A stretch of 6,308 nucleotides of DNA from an uncultured Lachnospiraceae bacterium (lineage in GTDB: Bacteria; Bacillota_A; Clostridia; Lachnospirales; Lachnospiraceae): the NCBI GenBank assembly GCA_947175285.1, contig CAMWMM010000301.1:1-6308 (forward strand), given 5' to 3'. The position numbers were made by a program, and so were the translations under genes. Positions within the stretch are counted from its first letter, which is position 1; every line of letters starts with the position of its first letter. The notes beneath the pieces were generated by a model, which was given only the letters and a program-made list of their open reading frames with translations, had not been told where the DNA came from and ran no database searches. Positions 1-6,308 of this stretch are shown in pieces.

Positions 1-519
1 CTTATTAAGCTGATCCGCTACAGCAAGACCGGAAGGACCGCTGCCCACAACGGCAACTGTTTTGCCGGTTCTTGTTTTCGGCGGTTTTGGGTCCGCGTAT
101 CCTTTCTCATAGGCATTTTCTATGATAGCGTATTCATTTTCTTTCGTTGCAACCGGCTCTCCTGTCAGGTTACAGGTACATGCCGCTTCGCATAACGCCG
201 GACATACCCTTGAGGTAAATTCAGGAAAGTTATTGGTTTTATGCAGGCGGTTATATGCCTGCTCCCAGTTTCCCGTATAGACAAGGTCGTTCCACTCCGG
301 AACAAGATTGTGCAGCGGACAGCCGGAGGTCATGCCGCATAATGTCACTCCCGACTGACAGAACGGAACGCCGCAGTCCATGCAGCGCGCGCCCTGAAGC
401 TGCTGTTCCTCCATCGGAAGATGTTCATGAAACTCATTAAAATTCTTAATACGCTGTTTCGGACTCACATCCGTAGAAACTTTACGTTCATACTCTAAAA
501 ATCCAGTAGGTTTTCCCAT
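1..519 (-). CDS. gltD: Glutamate synthase small (beta) subunit, N-terminal part; runs off the left edge
   Basis: This is the first 173 codons of the GOGAT small subunit, the part that takes electrons from NAD(P)H and passes them to GltB. It starts [12 protein letters not shown], the usual opening of bacterial GltD. The N-terminal iron-sulfur domain is visible: first cysteine group [10 protein letters not shown] (Cys46, 49, 54) with GCPLHN (Cys67), second group [11 protein letters not shown] (Cys106, 110, 114, plus an extra Cys116). In the family these cysteines carry two [4Fe-4S] clusters. The FAD-binding Rossmann fold begins with [12 protein letters not shown] near residues 155-166. The NADPH-binding domain would lie outside the window; full-length family members are around 450-500 residues. 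The ATG is supported by a GGGAGGAG site 7 nt upstream. The gene follows gltB by 14 bp and is surely co-transcribed with it. The same cysteine/FAD module occurs in other oxidoreductases (dihydropyrimidine dehydrogenase, NfnB), but the gltB neighbour settles the identity. Confidence 0.96.
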   Translation of the reverse strand, partial: MGKPTGFLEYERKVSTDVSPKQRIKNFNEFHEHLPMEEQQLQGARCMDCGVPFCQSGVTLCGMTSGCPLHNLVPEWNDLVYTGNWEQAYNRLHKTNNFPEFTSRVCPALCEAACTCNLTGEPVATKENEYAIIENAYEKGYADPKPPKTRTGKTVAVVGSGPSGLAVADQLNK

Positions 520-526
520 TTTTCTA

Positions 527-534
527 CTCCTCCC
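527..534 (-). promoter_or_regulatory. gltD ribosome binding site overlapping the gltB stop codon
   Basis: GGGAGGAG lies 7 nt before the gltD ATG. Its first G is the last base of the gltB TAG stop codon. Such closeness suggests that ribosomes ending gltB help start gltD (translational coupling, inferred). The octamer is identical to the one in front of gltB. Confidence 0.85.
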
Positions 535-3500
535 TATTTCGCCGCCTGATTTGCGTAAAAGGCTTCAATCTGCGCCTGCTCTGCGCTTAACCCTTTTTCT
601 TCCATCTGAACAATCAGCTTTAACATACGCTCATAATCATGCGGAATGATTTTCTTGAACTTCGGCAGATATTCCCCGAAATTATCCAGAATCTCCTTGC
701 CCTTGACCGAATTAGTGTAGGCAACATGCTCTTTAATCATCTGTTTCAGTTCCAGAACATCATATTTAGAAGTTATCTCATAAGAAGAAACCATTTCCTT
801 ATTGACTTTTGTATACAAATCATTGTTTTCATCCAGTACATAGGCGATACCGCCGCTCATGCCCGCCGCAAAGTTCTTGCCGGTTGAGCCAAGCACAACA
901 ACACGTCCTCCGGTCATATACTCACAGCCATGCTCTCCCACGCCCTCTACGACCGCGCTCGCACCTGAGTTACGGACACAGAAACGTTCTCCCGCTACAC
1001 CGTTGATAAATGCCTTGCCCGACGTCGCGCCGTAAAGTGCCACGTTGCCGACGATAATGTTTTCATCCTGTTTAAACTTCGAACCTTTGGGAGGATATAC
1101 AATTAATTTTCCGCCTGATAATCCTTTTCCGAAATAATCATTGGAATCACCCACAAGCTCCAATGTCAGTCCCTTCGGAATAAATGCTCCAAAGCTCTGT
1201 CCGCCGGAACCGTTGCATAAAATACGATAGGTATCTTCCGCCAGCGTATCGCCGAATTTTCTCGTAATTTCCGAACCAAGTATCGTACCGAATGTCCGGT
1301 CCGTGTTGCAGACATCGACCTCTAAGCTTCTCTTCTGACCTGTTTCCATCGCACCTGCAAGCTGTTTTAATAACACTTTCTCATCCAGCGTCTTTTCCAG
1401 TTCAAAGTCATAGACCTGTTTCGGGTCAAAAATCACTTTCTCTTTGCTTCCCTCATACGGATTAGAAAGAATCAGGCTTAAGTCTATCTTCTTAAACTTC
1501 TCAGGCAGATTGTCTTTTACTTTTAACAAATCCGTCCTGCCCACCAGCGCATCTACACTGCGGACACCTAACGCTGCCATATATTCCCTCAGTTCCTGCG
1601 CAATAAATCTCATGAAGTTTTCTACATATTCCGGTTTTCCCCTGAATCGTTTACGCAGTTCCGGGTTCTGTGTTGCCACACCGACCGGACAGGTATCCAG
1701 GTTACAAACTCTCATCATAACACAGCCCATCGTAACAAGCGGCGCTGTCGCAAAGCCGAACTCCTCCGCGCCAAGAATCGCCGCAATGGCAACATCCCTG
1801 CCGCTCATCAGCTTACCGTCTGTCTCAATGCGCACCTTATTTCTCAACCCATTCTGAATCAGTGTCTGATGCGTCTCGGCAAGACCAAGTTCCCACGGCA
1901 GTCCGGCATTATGAATGGAACTGCGGGGCGCCGCTCCTGTTCCGCCGTCATAACCGGATACCAGAACAACTTGCGCACCTGCTTTTGCCACACCTGCCGC
2001 TACCGTACCGACGCCGGCCTCGGAAACAAGTTTCACGGAAATCCTTGCTCTTGTATTTGCATTTTTTAAATCGTAAATCAACTGTGCCAAATCTTCTATA
2101 GAATAAATATCATGATGCGGCGGCGGGGAAATCAGGCTGACGCCCGCTGTTGAATGCCTTGTCTTGGCAATCCAGGGATAAACCTTGCCGCCCGGCAGAT
2201 GTCCTCCCTCGCCCGGCTTCGCCCCCTGCGCCATCTTAATCTGTATTTCTTTTGCACTGTTTAAATATTCACTTGTGACGCCGAAACGTCCGCTTGCCAC
2301 CTGCTTAATAGCGGAACATCTATCCAGTCCGTCCGGTCCGATTGTCAATCTTTCCTTATCTTCACCGCCCTCGCCGGAATTAGATTTTCCATGCAGTCTG
2401 TTCATGGCGATTGCCATTGTCTCATGCGCTTCTTTTGAAATGGAGCCATAGGACATAGCGCCTGTCTTAAATCTTGTGACAATACTGTCAACACCCTCTA
2501 CTTCCTCTATTGGCACGGGTTTCTTCGCATAATTGAAATCCATTAGTCCACGCAGTGTCTTAATACTGTCTTCTTTATTGACCGCTTGGGTATATTGTTT
2601 AAAGATTTCATAATCTCCGCGCTTCGTTGACTCCTGCAATAAATGAATCGTCTCCGGGTTATATAGATGCTCGTCTGCACCGCTTCTCATCTGATGATGT
2701 CCGGGATTATCCAGTGCAAGATCCGTTGATAGACCGAGTGGGTCAAAAGCCATGGAATGCAATGTATCAACTTCTCTTTCAATATCTTTCAAGGTAATGC
2801 CGCCGATACGACATACCGTGTTCGTGAAATATTTATTGATGACTTCTTTATCAATGCCGATTGCTTCAAAAATCTTGGAACCCTGATAAGACTGTATCGT
2901 GGAGATACCCATTTTGGAAGCAATTTTGACAATACCATGCAAAATAGCGTCATTATAATCATTTACCGCCGCATAATAATCCTTATCCAACATATGATTA
3001 TCAATTAACTCTCTGATACTTTCCTGTGCCAGATAGGGATTGATAGCGGACGCACCGAAACCAAGCAGTGTTGCAAAATGATGTACTTCTCTCGGTTCAG
3101 CCGACTCTAATACAATCGCTACACTCGTTCTTTTCTTTGTATTAACAAGATGCTGCTGTAAAGCTGATACCGCTAACAAAGAGGGAATCGCCACCCTGTT
3201 TTCATCCACTCCCCTATCGGAAAGAATCAGAATATTGACGCCGCTGCGGAAAGCTCTGTCCACTTCCACAAACAGCCTGTCAATTGCTTTCTCTAAACTC
3301 GTATTCTTATAATATGTAATCGGTACAACCTCTACTTTAAAGCCCTCCGATTTCATATTTTTGATTTTCAACAAATCCGTACTGGTCAAAATCGGATTAC
3401 GTACCCTTAACATATTGCAGTTTTCCGGTTTCTCTTCCAATAAGTTGCCGTCCATGCCAAGATAGACTGTCGTAGACGTAACGACTTCTTCTCTAATCGC

Positions 3501-5084
3501 ATCAATCGGCGGGTTCGTTACCTGTGCAAAAAGCTGCTTGAAGTAATGGAAAAGCGGATGATGCGCTTTGGAAAGCACCGGAAGCGGCGTATCCACGCCC
3601 ATTGCCGCAATCGCCTCCCCACCGTTTTTCGCCATCGGAAGAATACTGTTCTTCAACTCTTCATAAGTATAACCGAATGCCTTCTGCATCCGCTGCCTTT
3701 CTTCATAGGTAAATTCAGGCACTCTCTGATTCGGAATCTTTAATTCCTTTAACGTAACCAGATTATTATCCAGCCACTCACCATAAGGCTGCGCCGAAGC
3801 ATATTTTTCTTTTATTTCATCATCATCAATCACTCTGCCCTCAACCGTATCGACCAAAAGCATTTTCCCCGGATGCAGTCTCTCTTTCACAACTATCTTC
3901 GTCGGATCAATATCCAGAACACCTACTTCAGAGGAAAGAATCAGCGTATCGTCATCCGTAATCATATACCTTGAAGGACGTAGACCGTTTCGGTCAAGAA
4001 CCGCTCCCATAATATCTCCGTCAGAGAAAAGAATAGACGCAGGACCATCCCAAGGCTCCATCATCGTTGCATAATACTGATAAAAATCTTTCTTCTTCTG
4101 AGACATTGTCTTGTTATTCTCCCAAGGTTCAGGAATGGTAATCATTACGGCAAGAGGTAACGGCATACCGCTCATCACAAGAAATTCCAGCGTATTATCA
4201 AGCATTGCCGAATCGGAACCTGAAGCGCTGATTGCCGGAAGTACTTTATGAAGCTGTCCTGCCAAATGCTCAGACTCCATCGTCTCCTCTCTGGCAAGCA
4301 TCTTATCCGCATTACCCCGAATCGTATTAATTTCACCGTTATGTACGATAAATCTGTTAGGATGCGCACGTTCCCAGCTTGGATTGGTATTTGTCGAGAA
4401 ACGGGAATGTACGATTGCAATCGCGGATTCATAATCTTTATCCTGTAAATCCCCAAAAAACGTCCGAAGCTGTCCAACTAAAAACATACCCTTATAAACA
4501 ATTGTCCTGCTCGATAAAGAAACAACATAGGTAACATCTGTAGACTGCTCGAATGTTCTTCTTAATATGTAAAGTTTCCTGTCGAATTCCAGACCGCAGG
4601 GAATCCCCGCCGGTTTTTTTACAAATGCCTGCATAATACACGGCATACATTCTACCGCTTTATGACCAAGAACGGACGGATCTGTCGGCACAGAACGCCA
4701 GCCCAGAAATTCCAGCCCTTCTTTTTTTACAATAATCTCAAACATCTTCTTTGCCTGATTGCGCTGCAGTTCATCCTGCGGAAAGAAAAACATACCGATA
4801 CCATATTCTCTTTCTTTTCCGATTTGAATTCCTGCCTCTTTCGTCACTTTCAGCATAAATTTATGCGGTATCTGTGTCAAAATACCGACACCGTCACCGG
4901 TTTTTCCCTCTGCGTCCTTACCGGCTCTATGTTCCAGATTCTCCACAATCTTTAACGCATTCTCCACCGTCATGCGGCTCTTTTCCCCTTTGATATTGAC
5001 GCAGGCTCCAATACCGCAGTTATCATGCTCAAACTCCATTCTGTGAAGCGGCGCTTCCGGAACTGTCATTTTCACATCAAACAT
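534..5084 (-). CDS. gltB: Glutamate synthase large (alpha) subunit, complete
   Basis: A 1516-residue ferredoxin-like-fold-free, multi-domain GOGAT large subunit (called gltA in Bacillus). It hydrolyses glutamine and channels the ammonia to 2-oxoglutarate, giving two glutamates with electrons from GltD. The class II amidotransferase domain starts at Cys23 ([10 protein letters not shown]), the expected nucleophile exposed after removal of a 22-residue propeptide; [10 protein letters not shown] (228-237), HNGEINT (248-254) and GSDSA (289-293) complete its active site. A central domain follows (about 450-780), then the FMN/synthase barrel (about 800-1200) with SNSGEGGED (901-909), [12 protein letters not shown] (957-968) and [11 protein letters not shown] (1043-1053). 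Cys1121, Cys1127 and Cys1132 in [15 protein letters not shown] are the [3Fe-4S] ligands. The GXGXG beta-helix domain covers about 1250-1440. No key residue is missing. The ATG at 5084 was chosen because GGGAGGAG stands 8 nt before it; a GTG 63 bp upstream sits inside a hairpin without such a site. It forms an operon with gltD. Confidence 0.98.
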   Translation of the reverse strand: MFDVKMTVPEAPLHRMEFEHDNCGIGACVNIKGEKSRMTVENALKIVENLEHRAGKDAEGKTGDGVGILTQIPHKFMLKVTKEAGIQIGKEREYGIGMFFFPQDELQRNQAKKMFEIIVKKEGLEFLGWRSVPTDPSVLGHKAVECMPCIMQAFVKKPAGIPCGLEFDRKLYILRRTFEQSTDVTYVVSLSSRTIVYKGMFLVGQLRTFFGDLQDKDYESAIAIVHSRFSTNTNPSWERAHPNRFIVHNGEINTIRGNADKMLAREETMESEHLAGQLHKVLPAISASGSDSAMLDNTLEFLVMSGMPLPLAVMITIPEPWENNKTMSQKKKDFYQYYATMMEPWDGPASILFSDGDIMGAVLDRNGLRPSRYMITDDDTLILSSEVGVLDIDPTKIVVKERLHPGKMLLVDTVEGRVIDDDEIKEKYASAQPYGEWLDNNLVTLKELKIPNQRVPEFTYEERQRMQKAFGYTYEELKNSILPMAKNGGEAIAAMGVDTPLPVLSKAHHPLFHYFKQLFAQVTNPPIDAIREEVVTSTTVYLGMDGNLLEEKPENCNMLRVRNPILTSTDLLKIKNMKSEGFKVEVVPITYYKNTSLEKAIDRLFVEVDRAFRSGVNILILSDRGVDENRVAIPSLLAVSALQQHLVNTKKRTSVAIVLESAEPREVHHFATLLGFGASAINPYLAQESIRELIDNHMLDKDYYAAVNDYNDAILHGIVKIASKMGISTIQSYQGSKIFEAIGIDKEVINKYFTNTVCRIGGITLKDIEREVDTLHSMAFDPLGLSTDLALDNPGHHQMRSGADEHLYNPETIHLLQESTKRGDYEIFKQYTQAVNKEDSIKTLRGLMDFNYAKKPVPIEEVEGVDSIVTRFKTGAMSYGSISKEAHETMAIAMNRLHGKSNSGEGGEDKERLTIGPDGLDRCSAIKQVASGRFGVTSEYLNSAKEIQIKMAQGAKPGEGGHLPGGKVYPWIAKTRHSTAGVSLISPPPHHDIYSIEDLAQLIYDLKNANTRARISVKLVSEAGVGTVAAGVAKAGAQVVLVSGYDGGTGAAPRSSIHNAGLPWELGLAETHQTLIQNGLRNKVRIETDGKLMSGRDVAIAAILGAEEFGFATAPLVTMGCVMMRVCNLDTCPVGVATQNPELRKRFRGKPEYVENFMRFIAQELREYMAALGVRSVDALVGRTDLLKVKDNLPEKFKKIDLSLILSNPYEGSKEKVIFDPKQVYDFELEKTLDEKVLLKQLAGAMETGQKRSLEVDVCNTDRTFGTILGSEITRKFGDTLAEDTYRILCNGSGGQSFGAFIPKGLTLELVGDSNDYFGKGLSGGKLIVYPPKGSKFKQDENIIVGNVALYGATSGKAFINGVAGERFCVRNSGASAVVEGVGEHGCEYMTGGRVVVLGSTGKNFAAGMSGGIAYVLDENNDLYTKVNKEMVSSYEITSKYDVLELKQMIKEHVAYTNSVKGKEILDNFGEYLPKFKKIIPHDYERMLKLIVQMEEKGLSAEQAQIEAFYANQAAK

Positions 5085-5092
5085 GATTTTCT

Positions 5093-5100
5093 CTCCTCCC
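5093..5100 (-). promoter_or_regulatory. gltB ribosome binding site (decides the start)
   Basis: GGGAGGAG lies 8 nt before the ATG at 5084, an ideal spacing. It fixes the start at MFDVKM and rules against the longer reading from GTG at 5147. It lies outside the upstream hairpin, so that hairpin does not hide it directly. Confidence 0.9.
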
Positions 5101-5109
5101 TTTGTTTGC

Positions 5110-5155
5110 AAAAAAAATCGCAAAGATACCCTTCTGTTGAAGCGCACCTTTGCGA
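5110..5155 (-). terminator. Intrinsic-terminator-like hairpin in the gltB leader (probable attenuator)
   Basis: Read on the minus strand, arm TCGCAAAGGTGCGCTTC (5155-5139) pairs with GAAGGGTATCTTTGCGA (5134-5118) around loop AACA. That gives 17 positions: 14 Watson-Crick pairs, two G-U wobbles and one G-G mismatch. Eight T follow at once (5117-5110), the classic form of a Rho-independent terminator. The opposite strand has no T tract after the stem, so it works in the gltB direction only. It lies between the predicted promoter and the gltB ribosome binding site, 10 nt before the latter. It could also end transcripts from the upstream HAD-CPBP genes, for which no other terminator is seen. Structure is seen directly; regulation is inferred. 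Confidence 0.85.
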
Positions 5156-5170
5156 CTTAAAACTATAACT

Positions 5171-5199
5171 ACTATACACCTGTTCACATGAATTGTAAA
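5171..5199 (-). promoter_or_regulatory. Predicted sigma-A promoter of gltBD
   Basis: TTTACA (5199-5194, 5 of 6 to the -35 consensus), exactly 17 bp, then TATAGT (5176-5171, 5 of 6 to the -10 consensus). The start of transcription would be near A5164, giving a leader of about 80 nt to the gltB ATG, with the terminator-like hairpin starting about 9 nt into the RNA. The match and position between two transcription units make it a good candidate; it is not proven. Confidence 0.72.
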
Positions 5200-5265
5200 T
5201 AAAGATTTTTCACAGAATTGTCAGATAATTTGGCAACTTCATTTTTTACACGTTATTGTCAGATA
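5183..5265 (-). repeat. Three imperfect direct repeats in the gltB upstream region
   Basis: Copy 1 (from 5265) and copy 2 (from 5227) share the exact 11-mer TATCTGACAAT, followed by AACGTGTAAAAAAT and TCTGTGAAAAAT respectively. Copy 3 (about 5202-5183) shares ACAATTC and TGTGAA with copy 2, with one extra base between, and overlaps the -35 element. Starts are 38 and 25 bp apart, which are not whole helical turns. They may be binding sites of a regulator of gltBD; alternatively they are chance likeness in AT-rich DNA. The remaining intergenic sequence (5266-5272 and between copies) shows nothing I recognise. Confidence 0.45.
5205..5219 (-). promoter_or_regulatory. Candidate CodY box upstream of the gltB promoter
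   Basis: AATTCTGTGAAAAAT matches the known CodY consensus AATTTTCWGAAAATT at 12 of 15 positions. It ends 5 bp before the -35 element, at about -41 to -55 from the predicted start. CodY is a GTP and branched-chain amino acid sensor that controls nitrogen genes in many Firmicutes. The region is AT-rich, so a chance match is possible, and I cannot see whether this organism has CodY. Confidence 0.33.
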
Positions 5266-5272
5266 TTTTGTG

Positions 5273-6127
5273 TTATTGATTATGATTATTTACCCTGCCT
5301 CTTCTCATAATTACTAACAGAACAACTGCAATACCCGTCAGAGCAATACCGACATATGGCTTGATAATCATTTCATATAAGCGTTGATTGCCCGTAATCG
5401 TATAAACTGCAATATTTGCCGCCGCATGAAAAAGAAAAGCATAGAAAAAATCGCAAAATCTTTCATAAGTATACGCTATCAGCATACCCATACAAAAACC
5501 ATAGAGCGCCTGCACCGCATTGCCATGATAAATACCGAAAAGAAACGACGATAATATCATGGATACCATAACCGGCATATGTTTTTTCATCCTATTATAA
5601 ATAATACCTCGAAAAACTACTTCTTCCGCTAAAGGAGAGATAATTCCATATAGGAAAAGTCCAAACGGGAAAATCACACTATACTGATGTTCTGCCGTCT
5701 GCGTGTACGCCTCAGAACTTTCCGTCAAATGAAAAAAGATAAATAAAATATTCACGGCGACGGAAGTTGTCACAGCAAGCACCATCGTATGAAAAATCTT
5801 TACTCCGGCACCTCCTTTTTCATCCGCATTTTCACCACTACCATGCTGCCTTCCATGACATCTCTCATGAGATATTTCCTGCCTGAACGCCGGAACAAGC
5901 GGCACAATACCTATCACCATTGCAAATCCGCCAATTACAGCATTCACCGTTGTCTCCTGTTCTAAAAGCGGACTTTTCCAACTCTCTCCTGACCCCTGTA
6001 AAATAGTAATGACTAACGAAGTTAATCCGATAAGAGCAAGAAAATAGACCGCATAATAAATAACAAACGGTATTAATACTTCTCCTATATTTTTTATATA
6101 CTTCTGATATGTATGTGCTTCATTCAT
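5273..6127 (-). CDS. CPBP family intramembrane metalloprotease (CAAX protease / bacteriocin-immunity type)
   Basis: A 284-residue membrane protein with all three CPBP (Abi, PF02517-type) motifs: EEVVFR (Glu168, Glu169, Arg173), FGIYH (Phe197, His201) and HAAAN (His234, Asn238). In the family the Glu and His residues form the active site inside the membrane, as in eukaryotic Rce1. Hydrophobic segments are seen near 16-43, 62-80, 111-132, 150-166, 185-200, 205-220, 228-245 and 256-274, so roughly seven or eight crossings. Between the second and third lies a polar loop (81-110) rich in His, Cys, Arg and Gly. The C-terminus ends RRGRVNNHNQ. The substrate is unknown; family members act in bacteriocin self-immunity, peptide maturation or stress, and nothing nearby picks one. 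The start ATG is 4 bp after the HAD gene stop. The nearest GGAGGA (6150-6145) is 17 nt away, long for a binding site, so coupling to the upstream gene may matter. Confidence 0.9.
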   Translation of the reverse strand: MNEAHTYQKYIKNIGEVLIPFVIYYAVYFLALIGLTSLVITILQGSGESWKSPLLEQETTVNAVIGGFAMVIGIVPLVPAFRQEISHERCHGRQHGSGENADEKGGAGVKIFHTMVLAVTTSVAVNILFIFFHLTESSEAYTQTAEHQYSVIFPFGLFLYGIISPLAEEVVFRGIIYNRMKKHMPVMVSMILSSFLFGIYHGNAVQALYGFCMGMLIAYTYERFCDFFYAFLFHAAANIAVYTITGNQRLYEMIIKPYVGIALTGIAVVLLVIMRRGRVNNHNQ

Positions 6128-6131
6128 TGTA

Positions 6132-6308
6132 CTAATACAAAAATTCCTCCAACTCTGCTACCGTATCTGCAATATAGTCTGCACCTGCCTGTTCCAGTTC
6201 TCCGGGTGGTGCATAGCCGAAAGATACCCCTACGCTGATAAGCCCGAACTCTTTCGCTCCCTGTATATCAAACTTCCTGTCACCTATCATGACAACTTTG
6301 TCATTCTC
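6132..6308 (-). CDS. HAD-superfamily hydrolase (Gph-like phosphatase), C-terminal 58 residues; 5' end outside the window
   Basis: The open frame enters from the right edge and ends at TAG (6134-6132). The visible part begins ENDKVVMIGDRKFDIQGAKE, in which GDRKFD is HAD motif IV with the two metal-binding acidic residues. The next stretch, FGLISVGVSFGYAPPGELEQAGADYIADTVAEL, is the typical end of subfamily IA phosphatases of the phosphoglycolate-phosphatase/Gph type: a GVxxGY strand-turn and then the ADYI...ELEEFL tail. Catalytic motif I (DxDGT) and the cap domain lie outside the window, so the substrate cannot be judged; sugar phosphates and nucleotides are usual in this group. The stop codon is 4 bp before the CPBP gene start, and the only clear ribosome binding site for that gene lies inside this one, so the two are probably one operon. 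The frame has no defect. Confidence 0.92.
   Translation of the reverse strand, partial: ENDKVVMIGDRKFDIQGAKEFGLISVGVSFGYAPPGELEQAGADYIADTVAELEEFLY

Noticed and set aside
1444..1857. Plus-strand open frame of 137 codons, and the other short plus-strand frames inside gltB and gltD
   Set aside because: They lie opposite strongly conserved coding sequence, match no family I know and have no convincing start signals; they are shadows of the minus-strand genes.
3130..3155. [11 protein letters not shown]... and similar small departures from enteric GltB motifs as possible loss of function
   Set aside because: All catalytic, FMN-binding and iron-sulfur residues are present; the differences look like normal lineage variation. 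The coordinates here are only a general placeholder within gltB.
4175..4477. Second minus-strand open frame of 100 codons inside gltB
   Set aside because: It is out of frame with the conserved amidotransferase domain, which is intact over this stretch; no sign of a frameshift or an overlapping gene.
5085..5147. Longer gltB reading from a GTG at 5147, adding 21 residues (starting MRFNRRVSLRFF)
   Set aside because: The extra codons are the terminator-like hairpin and T tract, there is no ribosome binding site before the GTG, and the ATG at 5084 has an ideal one and gives the normal 22-residue propeptide before Cys23.
5110..5155. Known riboswitch or ANTAR-type two-hairpin leader
   Set aside because: There is only one hairpin; its loop is AACA (CAACAG if opened by one pair), not the hexaloop with A first and G fourth expected for ANTAR targets, and no T-box or glutamine-aptamer signature is seen.
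5219..5262. Additional promoters using the CTGACA of the repeats as -35
   Set aside because: At 17-18 bp spacing the -10 positions are poor (for example TATTTA, 3 of 6); the TTTACA/TATAGT pair is far better.

Overview
The window looks like chromosomal DNA from an anaerobic Firmicute, most likely a clostridial species of the Lachnospiraceae type. The reasons are the moderate GC content, strong GGAGG-type ribosome binding sites, a GltB of clostridial character (22-residue propeptide, [11 protein letters not shown] flavin loop) and an ACTCNL-type GltD cysteine motif. The family placement is inference from sequence style, not from a search. All genes lie on the minus strand, so the window reads biologically from right to left.

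Right edge (6308 to 5273): the last 58 residues of a HAD-superfamily phosphatase, followed after 4 bp by a complete 284-residue CPBP (CAAX protease / bacteriocin-immunity type) membrane protein. These two probably form one transcript. 

Middle (5272 to 5085): a 188-bp regulatory region. It holds three imperfect copies of a TATCTGACAATTC-TGTGAA-like sequence, one of which contains a 12/15 match to the CodY box. Next come a good sigma-A type promoter (TTTACA, 17-bp spacer, TATAGT) and, starting about 9 nt after the predicted transcription start, a 17-bp hairpin with a tetraloop followed by eight T. The hairpin and T tract have the form of an intrinsic terminator and end only 10 nt before the gltB ribosome binding site. 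Transcripts that supply gltB should therefore have to pass it, so it is best read as an attenuator. This is the most interesting part of the window. No known riboswitch class was recognised.

Left (5084 to 1): gltB, the complete large subunit of glutamate synthase (1516 aa), and 14 bp downstream the first 173 codons of gltD, the small subunit, cut by the window edge. Together they encode NADPH-type GOGAT, which makes two glutamates from glutamine and 2-oxoglutarate and works with glutamine synthetase in ammonium assimilation. GltD passes electrons from the pyridine nucleotide through its FAD and iron-sulfur centres to the FMN of GltB. I see no mobile element, CRISPR array, tRNA, rRNA or broken gene. 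The genes are ordinary housekeeping genes; the novelty potential lies in the gltB leader.
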